Shown here piece by piece: positions 1-7,506 of a stretch of 43,764 nt of DNA. The translations under genes were made by a program, and so were the position numbers. The notes under the pieces are model-generated. The model was not told the origin of the DNA. It did no database searches and was given only the letters and a program-made list of their open reading frames with translations. This DNA is from an uncultured Eubacteriales bacterium. Lineage in GTDB: Bacteria; Bacillota; Clostridia; Saccharofermentanales; UBA5734. Positions within the stretch are counted from its first letter, which is position 1; every line of letters starts with the position of its first letter. The stretch is from NCBI GenBank assembly GCA_903919045.1, contig CAIXGU010000254.1, forward strand, positions 1 through 43,764, written 5' to 3'.

Positions 1-92
1 GAACGTGCTGTGATCGTCTCGCCCGGTTGGACGAAGTGCTCGATCCGGTAGACGCTATCGAGGTTCATCGAACCGAAATTGAGGATCCTCAT
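1..92 (-). CDS. Ribokinase/PfkB-family sugar kinase, N-terminal fragment cut by window edge
   Basis: Only the first 30 codons lie in the window; the rest runs off the left edge. The translation begins MRILNFGSMNLDSVYRIEHF and continues VQPGETIT. That matches the opening of ribokinase-like kinases: a beta strand, an N-x-D motif that contacts the sugar, then a PGET segment. The ATG is preceded by GAGGTG at a spacing of about five bases. The family phosphorylates ribose, fructose or related sugars with ATP in the cytosol; the substrate cannot be told from this fragment. It is divergent from the GH18 gene across a 179-base gap. The family call is fairly sure from the motif order, but no catalytic GAGD motif is in view. 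Confidence 0.72.
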   Translation of the reverse strand, partial: MRILNFGSMNLDSVYRIEHFVQPGETITAR

Positions 93-170
93 GTGGCACC
101 TCGTCTCTCGCGCTGCGGCGACATCCATGTTCTCCCTGCTGCACGGTCCATTCCATCATCCGCATGGAAT

Positions 171-227
171 TCGCTTCGGTTCGCTTCGATAAGGGCGAAT
201 GGATCGGGGCTTCTGCTAGAATCGAAG
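171..227 (+). promoter_or_regulatory. Candidate extended -10 promoter and repeats upstream of the GH18 gene
   Basis: TGCTAGAAT at 214-222 is an extended -10 (TGn plus TAGAAT, five of six matches) with no good -35. It would start transcription near 229 and leave a leader of about 43 bases before the ATG at 272. Just upstream, TCGCTTCGGT and TCGCTTCGAT (171-190) form a direct repeat with one mismatch. CTTCGAT (184-190) and ATCGAAG (221-227) form a 7-base inverted repeat around the promoter core, which could be an operator. This is pattern matching only. Confidence 0.35.
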
Positions 228-271
228 ATGCCGGGATTTCACGAAGCTTCCTCTGGAAAGGCGGAGATATC

Positions 272-1288
272 ATGGTTTTCATGGGCTATTGCCTCGCTGA
301 GCATCTCCATGCGGTGAACGACAGGCAGGCGCATGGACTGACGCACCTGAACGTTGCGTTCGGCGTGGTCAGGAATGGCGCCGTCGACATCGAGGGCATC
401 CGCGCCTCCCGCGCGGAGTTGCCGAGGTTGCGAGCGGCTCATCCGGGTCTCCGGATCCTCCTGTCGATCGGGGGCGGCGACGAGAACCAGCGGCATCCCT
501 TCGGCGTCGCGACGCGGACGCAGGGCGACATCGACCGGCTGGCCGATTCGGCCATGGAGGCGGTCCGGGAATTCGGCTTCGACGGCATCGACTGCGATTG
601 GGAATACCCCTGTTCGAGCGGCGACCCCGCGGAACGGGGCCAGCATCTCGCGCTCATGCGGACGCTCCGGTCCCGCCTGGACGCTTCCGCCGCGAGACGG
701 GGGACGAAGGGCTGGCTGACCTACGCGGCGCCGTGCACGGAGGAATACATCCGGAACGTGGCCGTGCGGGAGCTGGCGCAGGTCGCCGACTACGTCAACC
801 TGATGGGCTACGATTTCCGATGGGCCGGCCCGCGCACGGGGCTGCACTGCAACACCTACAGCCCTTCGGACGACCCGGATCCGACCAGCATCGACTGGGC
901 CGTCGGGAAATTCATGGAAGCCGGGGTTCCGCCGGGCGGCATCGTCCTCGGGGCGGCCTTCTATTCGCATCGCTATGACGGCGTGCAAGGCGGCGGGAAC
1001 GGGTACGGGCAGCCGTATACGGGTGCGTATTCCTATGGACCCGGCTATGGGGAGATCAAGAACCGGTACGAGACGGACCCCCGCTTCACGCGGCACTGGC
1101 ATGAAGAGGCGAAGGAGCCCTGGTTGTTCGACGGAGAGAGCTTCCTCACGTACGACGACGCGGAAGCGATGGCCCACAAGGCCGAGCTGGCGAAGCGGAG
1201 GGGCCTGGCCGGCATGATGTACTGGGAACATGGGTGCGATCGGACCGGCACGCTCTTCGATGCGATCCACGACGCATTGAAGCGGTGA
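272..1288 (+). CDS. GH18 glycosidase (chitinase/endo-GlcNAcase-like), cytosolic
   Basis: The 338-residue protein is a single GH18 TIM barrel. The family hydrolyses beta-1,4 linkages between GlcNAc units (chitin, or the chitobiose core of N-glycans) by substrate-assisted catalysis. SIGGGD near residue 65 is the strand-3 motif. FDGIDCDWEYP gives the D-x-x-D-x-D-x-E signature, with D104, D107, D109 and the acid E111. LMGYDF is the later substrate-contact strand and MMYWEH the final strand. I chose the ATG at 272 because GGAAAGGCGGAG precedes it and the protein then starts with a barrel strand; the in-frame ATG at 164 adds 36 residues with no signal-peptide character. The enzyme is therefore probably intracellular and acts on imported oligosaccharides. 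It converges with the GH3 gene, leaving five bases between stop codons. Chitinase versus endo-beta-GlcNAcase is undecided. Confidence 0.9.
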   Translation: MVFMGYCLAEHLHAVNDRQAHGLTHLNVAFGVVRNGAVDIEGIRASRAELPRLRAAHPGLRILLSIGGGDENQRHPFGVATRTQGDIDRLADSAMEAVREFGFDGIDCDWEYPCSSGDPAERGQHLALMRTLRSRLDASAARRGTKGWLTYAAPCTEEYIRNVAVRELAQVADYVNLMGYDFRWAGPRTGLHCNTYSPSDDPDPTSIDWAVGKFMEAGVPPGGIVLGAAFYSHRYDGVQGGGNGYGQPYTGAYSYGPGYGEIKNRYETDPRFTRHWHEEAKEPWLFDGESFLTYDDAEAMAHKAELAKRRGLAGMMYWEHGCDRTGTLFDAIHDALKR

Positions 1289-1293
1289 GCCCT

Positions 1294-3387
1294 TCATCGC
1301 GGATCGGGATGTTCCGCTCCCAGAAGTGAATAGACGACGGCGGACGGCACGATGGAGCGATTCCCGGCGCCGTCGAACAGCCGCCTCGCATCGGAAGGGA
1401 TCGCGAACTCCACGGAGCACGACGCGCCCGGCTCGAGGAAGACCTTCTCCATGCCGACGAGGCGCTCGATCGGCTGGTCCGGTCCGGTGCCGGGCGTCCG
1501 CAGGTACAGCTGCAGCACGCGATGGGAGGCGACCGGACCCTCGTTCCGCACGGTCGCGCCCACGCGGTCCGTGCCGTCCTCCGCACGGGAGGTCCGCAGG
1601 CCGTCGTGCACGAACCGCGCATAGGAAAGGCCGGCACCGAAGCGGTACAGGGGCTCCTTCCTGAAGTAGCGGTAGGTCCGTCCTTCCATGGCGTAGTCCC
1701 GGAAGTCCGGAAGGTCCGCCGTCGAGCGGTAGAACGTGACGGGGAGGCAGCCGCAGGGGGAGAACTCGCCGAAGAGGACCTTGGCGACGGCGAGACCGCC
1801 CATCGCCCCGGGGTAGAAGGCCTGGAGGACGGCGCCGGTCGAAGGCCCTTCGCCGAAGGGGGAGAGCGCGCTTCCGGAGAGGAGGACGAGGGCGATGGGT
1901 TTTCCGGTCGACCGGATCGCGTCGAGGAGACGCGCCTGGACGTCGGGAAGCTCGACGCCGGGCTTGTCTCCGCTCGCGAACGAATTCCCGGCGTCGCCTT
2001 CCTCGCCCTCCAGCGTGGAGTCCAGCCCGAGGCAGAGCACGACGGCATCGCAGAGCGATGCGGTCTCCATGGCCTCGGCCAGGAGGTCGCCCTTCGCGCA
2101 CAGGGACTGGTTCGGATCCCGGAACGGATGGGATCCCTGCGCATAACGGACTTCCACGGTCGGAGGGACGATGGAGCGGATCCCCCGGAGAATGGTCCAG
2201 GGATCCGACGGCGTGCCGTGGTAATTGCCGAGCAGGGCGGTGAGGGAATCCGCATTCGGGCCGATGACGGCGATGCGGCGCATCCGCGCGGCATCGAGCG
2301 GCAGGAGGCCGTCGTTCTCGAGCAGCACGAGGGAGTGGAGCGCGGCTTTCAGGTTGAGCGCCCGATGCTCCGCGCAGTCGACCCGATCGTACGGGATCGA
2401 GGCGTAGGGATGGCCGTCGGACGCCTCCCCGAGGAGCCCGAGACGGAAGCGGGCGACCAGGAGGCGCTCGAGGCTCCGGTCGAGGTCCCGCTCCTCGGCG
2501 AGGCCTCCGCGGACCGCCGAGAGCAGATGCAGGTATGCGTTCCCGCAGTTCAGGTCGCAGCCGGCGCGGAGGGCGAGCGCCGCCGATTCCTCCATCGTCG
2601 CGGTGACGCCGTGGCCCTCGTGGAAATCGCGGATCGCCCAGCAGTCCGACGTCACGTGGCCGTCGAACCCCCAGCGCTCCCGCAGGAGCTTCGTGAGGAG
2701 GCGCGCGCTCCCGCAGGCCGGTTCGCCGTTCACCCGATTGTAGGCGCCCATGACCGCTTCCGCCCGGCCTTCGCGGACGAGGGCCTCGAAGGCGGGAAGA
2801 TAGGATTCGAAGAGGTCCTTGTCGGAGACCCGGGCGTCGAACGAATGCCGTTCCGCCTCCGGGCCGCTGTGCACCGCGAAATGCTTGGCGCAGGCGGCGG
2901 CCTTGAGGACCGCCGGGTCGTCTCCCTGCAGCCCCCGGACGAAGGCGACGCCGATGCGGGAGGTCAGGTACGGGTCCTCGCCGTAGGTCTCGTGGCCGCG
3001 CCCCCAGCGCGGGTCGCGGAACAGGTTGACGTTCGGCGCCCAGAAGGTGAGGCCCTTGTATTGGTCGCGGTCGCCGTGCCGGACCGCAGCGTGGTGCTTG
3101 GCGCGCGCCTCCGTCGCCACGGCGTCGGCGATCTCCCCGACGAGCGCGGGGTCGAAGGTCGCGGCGAGTGCGATGGCCTGCGGGAACACGGTCGCGACCC
3201 CGGCGCGCGCGACGCCGTGCAGCGCCTCGTTCCACCAGTTGTAGGCCGGAATCCCGAGCCGTTCGAGCGCGGCAGCGCCGTGGACCAGCTGGAGGACCTT
3301 CTCCTCGAGCTCCATTCCGGCGACGAGGTCGCGGGCCCGTTGCCGGTAGACCGCATCGAGGGCGGGGTCGATGGCTCCCGTCGGCAT
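1294..3387 (-). CDS. GH3 beta-glycosidase (beta-xylosidase/beta-glucosidase type)
   Basis: This 697-residue protein has the full GH3 layout: an N-terminal barrel (about 1-300), an alpha/beta sandwich (about 320-540) and a C-terminal fibronectin-III-like domain (about 590-670). YNWWNEALHGVARAG near residue 49 is typical of the xylosidase/glucosidase branch. The KHF motif at 168-170 and HVTSDCWAIRDF, with the likely nucleophile D248, are in place. The protein has no signal peptide, so it probably releases terminal beta-linked sugars from imported oligosaccharides in the cytosol. It is the last gene of the minus-strand operon, ten bases after the oxidoreductase stop, with a GAGGT site seven bases before the ATG. 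Whether it removes glucose, xylose or GlcNAc cannot be settled from sequence alone. Confidence 0.93.
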   Translation of the reverse strand: MPTGAIDPALDAVYRQRARDLVAGMELEEKVLQLVHGAAALERLGIPAYNWWNEALHGVARAGVATVFPQAIALAATFDPALVGEIADAVATEARAKHHAAVRHGDRDQYKGLTFWAPNVNLFRDPRWGRGHETYGEDPYLTSRIGVAFVRGLQGDDPAVLKAAACAKHFAVHSGPEAERHSFDARVSDKDLFESYLPAFEALVREGRAEAVMGAYNRVNGEPACGSARLLTKLLRERWGFDGHVTSDCWAIRDFHEGHGVTATMEESAALALRAGCDLNCGNAYLHLLSAVRGGLAEERDLDRSLERLLVARFRLGLLGEASDGHPYASIPYDRVDCAEHRALNLKAALHSLVLLENDGLLPLDAARMRRIAVIGPNADSLTALLGNYHGTPSDPWTILRGIRSIVPPTVEVRYAQGSHPFRDPNQSLCAKGDLLAEAMETASLCDAVVLCLGLDSTLEGEEGDAGNSFASGDKPGVELPDVQARLLDAIRSTGKPIALVLLSGSALSPFGEGPSTGAVLQAFYPGAMGGLAVAKVLFGEFSPCGCLPVTFYRSTADLPDFRDYAMEGRTYRYFRKEPLYRFGAGLSYARFVHDGLRTSRAEDGTDRVGATVRNEGPVASHRVLQLYLRTPGTGPDQPIERLVGMEKVFLEPGASCSVEFAIPSDARRLFDGAGNRSIVPSAVVYSLLGAEHPDPR

Positions 3388-3397
3388 GGCGCGGACC

Positions 3398-4432
3398 TCA
3401 GCCGTAGTCGACGTCCACGGGCTCGCGGCGCGCCGCGGAGTCCATGATCGCGAGGATGGAAAGGCTGGTGTTCGCCGCGTCCTCGAGGGTCACGGGGAAG
3501 GGCCTCCCGTCGGCCATCCGGTCGATGAAGGTCCGGATGCTCTCGAACGCGAACCCTTTCGCTTCCCCGTAGATGCGATGCTTCACCAGCATGTCGGGCA
3601 CCTCGACGCCGGTGTCCGTGACCTTCTGCAGCAGGGTGTGGTGGCTGGCATCGATGGCGATCATGCCCTTCGTGCCGAGCAGGTTGCACTTGATGTCGTT
3701 GACGTTCGGATTGCCGTTCGGCGTGATCCAGCCGTTCTCCATCTGGGCGATGCCGCCGTTCCCGAATTCCAGCGTGCTCTGGTAGAGGTCGACCGTGTCG
3801 ACGCCCAGCGAACGGAGCAGGCCGGACCGGCTGACCGCGAAGACGCGCTTCACCTCGCTGCCGAAGAACCACCGCAGGGTATCGAGGCTGTGGCTTCCGA
3901 GGAACCAGAGGATCGAGGAGCGGGCGGCCCAGGAGAGCATGTCGGTGGCGACGGACCGGACGTCGTTGAGGCGGAAGTACGCGCTGACGAGGTCGCCCAG
4001 CTCGCCGCGCTCGAGGGATTGGTGGGCGACGTGGAAGGCGGGGCTCCAGCGGTTGTGGAGGTCGACCATGGCGCGCACGCCGTTGCGCTCCACGGCCTCG
4101 CGGATCCGGAACACATCCTCCCGCGTCGTCGCGAGCGGCTTCTCGATGATCATGCTCCGGCCGGCGTTCGCCGCATCGATCGCGATGTCGGCGTGGGCGA
4201 AGTCCGGCGTCACGATCGCGAGGACGTCGCAGCCGGAGTGCGCGAGCATCTCCCGGTGGTCCGTGTAGACGCCGGAGACGCCGAGCGTTCCGGCCAGCGC
4301 CGCCGCGCGCGCGGCATCGCGGTCGCAGACCGCGACGACCTCCGTGAGCGGGTGGTCCTGGTACAGCCGCCCGTGGTTCTCTCCCCACAGGCCGGCGCCG
4401 ACGATGGCGACCTTCATGCGGCTCGTGAGCAT
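3398..4432 (-). CDS. Gfo/Idh/MocA-family NAD(P)-dependent oxidoreductase
   Basis: The 344-residue protein begins with a Rossmann strand and dinucleotide loop, KVAIVGAGLWGENHGR. Next comes IVTPDFAH and the family's signature EKPLATT near residue 98, whose lysine is usually catalytic. The C-terminal half is the mixed alpha/beta substrate domain, with GSHSLDTLRWFFG containing the expected histidine and aspartate. Members oxidise or reduce sugars, inositols or sugar acids, and some act as NAD-dependent glycosidases. The start at 4432 has GGAAGGAGGAG four to five bases upstream; the internal ATG at 4417 (MKVAIV) has no such site. It lies between the GH20 and GH3 genes, so a role in processing a released sugar is likely, but the substrate is unknown. 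Confidence 0.9.
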   Translation of the reverse strand: MLTSRMKVAIVGAGLWGENHGRLYQDHPLTEVVAVCDRDAARAAALAGTLGVSGVYTDHREMLAHSGCDVLAIVTPDFAHADIAIDAANAGRSMIIEKPLATTREDVFRIREAVERNGVRAMVDLHNRWSPAFHVAHQSLERGELGDLVSAYFRLNDVRSVATDMLSWAARSSILWFLGSHSLDTLRWFFGSEVKRVFAVSRSGLLRSLGVDTVDLYQSTLEFGNGGIAQMENGWITPNGNPNVNDIKCNLLGTKGMIAIDASHHTLLQKVTDTGVEVPDMLVKHRIYGEAKGFAFESIRTFIDRMADGRPFPVTLEDAANTSLSILAIMDSAARREPVDVDYG

Positions 4433-4464
4433 GGTCTCCTCCTTCCGGCGGCCCCGCGTCCGGT

Positions 4465-6369
4465 TCAGAACTGACCGACGGTCGCGGTGCGGGTGAAGCT
4501 GTTGTAATGGGGAAGGGCCGCGGGACCCGAGGGGACCGTGCCGTGGCAGGTGAGACGCTCCTCCTCGAGTTCCTCGATGCGGGATGACTCTCCGAGGAGG
4601 TAGGCATCCAGGCGGTGGACCACCGTCTCGGCCCGGGCCCGCAGGAACCCGTACTTGATGTCCTCGACCTCCCAGCCGAACGGCTTGTAGAAGTGCGACC
4701 ACGCGTCGCGATGGGCGTGGTGCAGCGCCGTCACGCGGTCGAGGTACTCCCCGGCGACGAGGTCCCGCAGCCCGGAGAGCGCGGCGCGGTCCCCGGCGTC
4801 GTAGGCGCGCTTCAGCCGGAGCCCCAGGTCGACCTTGACCTCGAGGACGCGGCACAGCTGCAGGCCCAGGCGCAGCCCCCACAGCGCGTCGGGTTCGCAC
4901 CCGCCCGCGTCGGCGAGGGCGGCCAGCGCATCCGCCTTCGCCCGATAGACGGCGGCGAAATCGCCTCGGGAGGCCTCGACGTCGAACTGCCCCAGCAGGA
5001 GGTCCTGCCAGAGGAAGTAGCGCTGCGGATTCGGGGATTCGAGTCCGACCAGGCTCAGGCCGTCCTCGATCTCGTCGATGCTGCCGACGGCCCAGAAGCT
5101 CTCGTAGGGCGCGCCCGTCATCACGCGGGCGTTCCTCCGGCTCTTCGGGGCGCCCGCATCGGCGCCGCCGAAGCAGGTTTCGGCGTAGATCATCATGCCG
5201 AGCAGGTCGGGGCCGGGCGGCGCCTCCCCGCCGTCGTCCTTCCAGACGCAGAGGAACATCTCCTCGAGTCCCCTGTCCCGCGCGGCGGCGACGCTCGCAC
5301 GGGTGGTCGCGGCGGTCCGGACGAGGTTCGGCACCAGTCCGATCCAGCTGCAGACCCCCGCCGCGAACAGCGGGCGGATCCCCTGGCGCAGGTGCTCGTC
5401 GATGTATTTCCGGTAGAAGGCCTCGTCCGTGTGGTAGTAGTCCCAATAGATGACGTCGTAATCCTTCGGGATGATCGCGCCGGTTCCCTCCGGAAGCACG
5501 ACGTCCGGGTCGTAGTATCCCGAATCCCGGATGTTCATGCGGAAGATCATGTCGCCCCACATCATCGGCCGGAGCCCGTGCCTCGTGCAGAGGGCCGCGA
5601 GCGCCTCGAGATGCTCGCGCATGATCTCCTCGGGCTTCGTGTAGCCGTGCTTCGAGAGATAGCGGCCCAGCCCGAGCCCATGCGCTTCGTCGAGGCCGAG
5701 ATGGATCCGGCGGGAGCGCACGCAGCCGCTGACGGAGACGATCATGTCCTCGATCAGGGAGAGGACCGCGGGATCCCCGGCGAGGAGGACGTGGGAGGTG
5801 TCCTGGAGGGGATCGGTCACGTTCCAGCGCAGGAAGCGCTCGAGATGCGCGAGCGCCTGGATGCAGGGGATGAGCTCGATGCCCAGGCCGTGGGCGAAAT
5901 CGTCGATCGCGGTCAGCTCGGCGGCGGTGTACCGGCCGCGGTAGTGCCCGAATTCGGGGTGGCCGGGCAGCGGGTAGGTGTCCTCGGTATAGAGCATCAG
6001 CGTGTCGTAGCCCATGAGGGCCATCTTGACGAGGAGGCCCTGCACGGTCCGGACGGTCGGGACGGAATTCCGGCTGCAGTCGTACATGACGCCCAGCGTC
6101 CGGAAGGGACGGTCCTGCCGGATCGTCTCCGGCGCGCCGCCCGCGAGCAGCGCGGAGGACGCGAGCCCGATGCCGCGGAACATCTCCGCCGGGCGGGAGA
6201 AGAGGACCTCCGCGCCATCGCCCGCCACCGTCACCCGGACGCCGGGCTCGTCCCTGCGCCGGAGGACCAACCGCCCCTCCAGCTCTGCGGGAAGCGCCGC
6301 CCTCACGGCTTCCAGTCCGCTCTCGAGCCCATCCGGCGCAGCCGTTCCATCGAACGCGATCCGCAGCAT
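4465..6369 (-). CDS. GH20 beta-N-acetylhexosaminidase
   Basis: This 634-residue protein has a short GH20b-like N-terminal domain (about 1-88) and then the catalytic barrel, starting at RTLGVMYDCSRNSVP. RIHLGLDEAHGLG carries the catalytic Asp-Glu pair D227/E228 of GH20, which removes terminal beta-GlcNAc or beta-GalNAc by substrate assistance. MMWGDMIFR and YWDYYHTDE are the expected later barrel strands. The C-terminal 200 residues look mainly helical. No signal peptide is seen, so it acts in the cytosol. The gene has a strong AGGAGGA ribosome site and follows the GH18-like gene by 30 bases. With the GH18 and GH38 genes nearby, this points to GlcNAc-containing oligosaccharides as substrate. 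N-terminal domain boundaries are approximate. Confidence 0.92.
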   Translation of the reverse strand: MLRIAFDGTAAPDGLESGLEAVRAALPAELEGRLVLRRRDEPGVRVTVAGDGAEVLFSRPAEMFRGIGLASSALLAGGAPETIRQDRPFRTLGVMYDCSRNSVPTVRTVQGLLVKMALMGYDTLMLYTEDTYPLPGHPEFGHYRGRYTAAELTAIDDFAHGLGIELIPCIQALAHLERFLRWNVTDPLQDTSHVLLAGDPAVLSLIEDMIVSVSGCVRSRRIHLGLDEAHGLGLGRYLSKHGYTKPEEIMREHLEALAALCTRHGLRPMMWGDMIFRMNIRDSGYYDPDVVLPEGTGAIIPKDYDVIYWDYYHTDEAFYRKYIDEHLRQGIRPLFAAGVCSWIGLVPNLVRTAATTRASVAAARDRGLEEMFLCVWKDDGGEAPPGPDLLGMMIYAETCFGGADAGAPKSRRNARVMTGAPYESFWAVGSIDEIEDGLSLVGLESPNPQRYFLWQDLLLGQFDVEASRGDFAAVYRAKADALAALADAGGCEPDALWGLRLGLQLCRVLEVKVDLGLRLKRAYDAGDRAALSGLRDLVAGEYLDRVTALHHAHRDAWSHFYKPFGWEVEDIKYGFLRARAETVVHRLDAYLLGESSRIEELEEERLTCHGTVPSGPAALPHYNSFTRTATVGQF

Positions 6370-6399
6370 TGCGATTCCTCCTGTCCTCCGTCGGGACGC

Positions 6400-7323
6400 T
6401 CAGCCCTTCTTCGACTCCGCCAGCGCGGCATAGTTCGGGTTGTCGTAGGGGAAATCGTCGTCGAGCGGATTCCCGTGCGGCGGCAGGATCGACCACGAAT
6501 TGTAGTGATGGACCGCATACCCGGCCTCCGGGACGCGCCATTCCGTCTCGACGATCCGCCGGAGCGCGTGGAGCTCCTCGCAGAGCCGGACGGTCCCGAT
6601 GTGGTCGAAGGTGATGTTGATCTCCTCGTAGATGCGTCCGGTCTCGAATGCCAGGGAGATCCGCCGGCCCAGGCGCTCCGCGAGCGCGAGCCCCGTCCTC
6701 GCGAATTCGACGGCGCCGCGCGCGGTGTCGCGATAGGACATGAAGAGGGTCGTGTCGGCGTGGCGGATGCAGAACTCCGTCAGGTCCATCGGACGTCCGT
6801 CGGCATCGGCGCACGGGTAGCGATCGAACCAGCAGGGGATGTCGAGCTCGAGCGCCGTCCCGGTGCGGTCGGCGACCTGGCGCGCACGGAGGAGGAACGA
6901 CCGGTACGCCGCGACGACGGTGGCGTTGTCGGTCTCCCACGCGGGGAGCTGATGCGGCTCGATGTCGAGATGCAGGCCGTAGAAGCGTTCCTCGGGGGCG
7001 GAGACGCGCTGGTGGTCCTCATAGAACGCGAAGAACCGCTCTCCCTCCTGCCGGCCCTCCGGCAGCACCCAGCGAGCGTCCGCGCCGATCAGGGCGACCC
7101 GCACGCCGGCCGCGCGGCAGGTCCGGACGAAGGTCCGGTACTCCTCGGCGCTCCTCTTCCCGGGCGCGTAGACCAGGTAGATCTCGTTGACGCCGTTCGG
7201 GACGAGGAAGCGCAGGACCTCTTCGGGCCAGCCGATCTCCTCCGCGCGCCAGACCCAGGTGCCGAAGGGGACTCTTCTTCCGACCCGGTTGAAATCGCAG
7301 GGTTCCGCGTGGTTCGTGGACAT
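6400..7323 (-). CDS. GH18-like TIM-barrel protein of unrecognised family (cytosolic paralogue)
   Basis: I do not recognise a named family for this 307-residue protein. It is clearly related to the lipoprotein encoded at 12501-13487. Shared blocks are GTWVW (21-25), NGVNEIYLVY (43-52), FYGLHLDIEP (114-123), MSYRDTA (195-201), FETG (226-229) and HHYNSW (272-277). FYGLHLDIEP resembles the GH18 catalytic strand F-D-G-I-D-L-D-x-E with the first aspartate replaced, keeping D120 and E122. MSYRD resembles the GH18 M-x-Y-D strand. I infer a GH18-like glycosidase fold; catalysis is untested. The ATG at 7323 is preferred because GGAAGGAG lies upstream; an ATG at 7341 has no ribosome site. It is the first gene of the operon with GH20, oxidoreductase and GH3, and has no signal peptide. 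Confidence 0.72.
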   Translation of the reverse strand: MSTNHAEPCDFNRVGRRVPFGTWVWRAEEIGWPEEVLRFLVPNGVNEIYLVYAPGKRSAEEYRTFVRTCRAAGVRVALIGADARWVLPEGRQEGERFFAFYEDHQRVSAPEERFYGLHLDIEPHQLPAWETDNATVVAAYRSFLLRARQVADRTGTALELDIPCWFDRYPCADADGRPMDLTEFCIRHADTTLFMSYRDTARGAVEFARTGLALAERLGRRISLAFETGRIYEEINITFDHIGTVRLCEELHALRRIVETEWRVPEAGYAVHHYNSWSILPPHGNPLDDDFPYDNPNYAALAESKKG

Positions 7324-7362
7324 GGCGGCCGCTCCTTCCATTCATCGGAGATCGATGGACCC

Positions 7363-7463
7363 ATCATACACGACTCCTTCGGCGGCGGCTGGAATCTGTG
7401 CAGAAAAGCGAAGGGATGGACAGGACCCAATGCGATTTCGGTATTATGCACATATCCGTGCGT
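7363..7463. promoter_or_regulatory. Divergent promoter region between the GH20 operon and the binding-protein operon
   Basis: The 183-base gap between 7323 and 7507 must hold two divergent promoters. On the plus strand, TGGACA (7417-7422) and TATTAT (7442-7447) are each one base from consensus, but 19 bases apart. On the minus strand, TATGAT (complement of 7363-7368) is a good -10 with no clear -35. ATGCAC-ATATCC-GTGCGT (7446-7463) is an imperfect palindrome just after the plus-strand -10 and is a possible operator. These are consensus matches, not demonstrated sites. Confidence 0.35.
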
Positions 7464-7506
7464 CTATACTGGAACGGAAGGACGCAACGGGGGAGGGAAG
7501 GACGCA

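Noticed and set aside
164-271. Upstream ATG for the GH18 gene
   Set aside because: It adds 36 residues with no signal peptide or homologous strand, overlaps the promoter-like region, and lacks a ribosome site; the ATG at 272 has one.
4615-7506. Very long open frame continuing upstream of the binding-protein gene at 7507
   Set aside because: It lies opposite the GH20 and GH18-like genes, and its translation is low-complexity (rich in V, E, R, G, D) as expected from antisense of GC-rich coding DNA. The real product begins at the lipoprotein signal.
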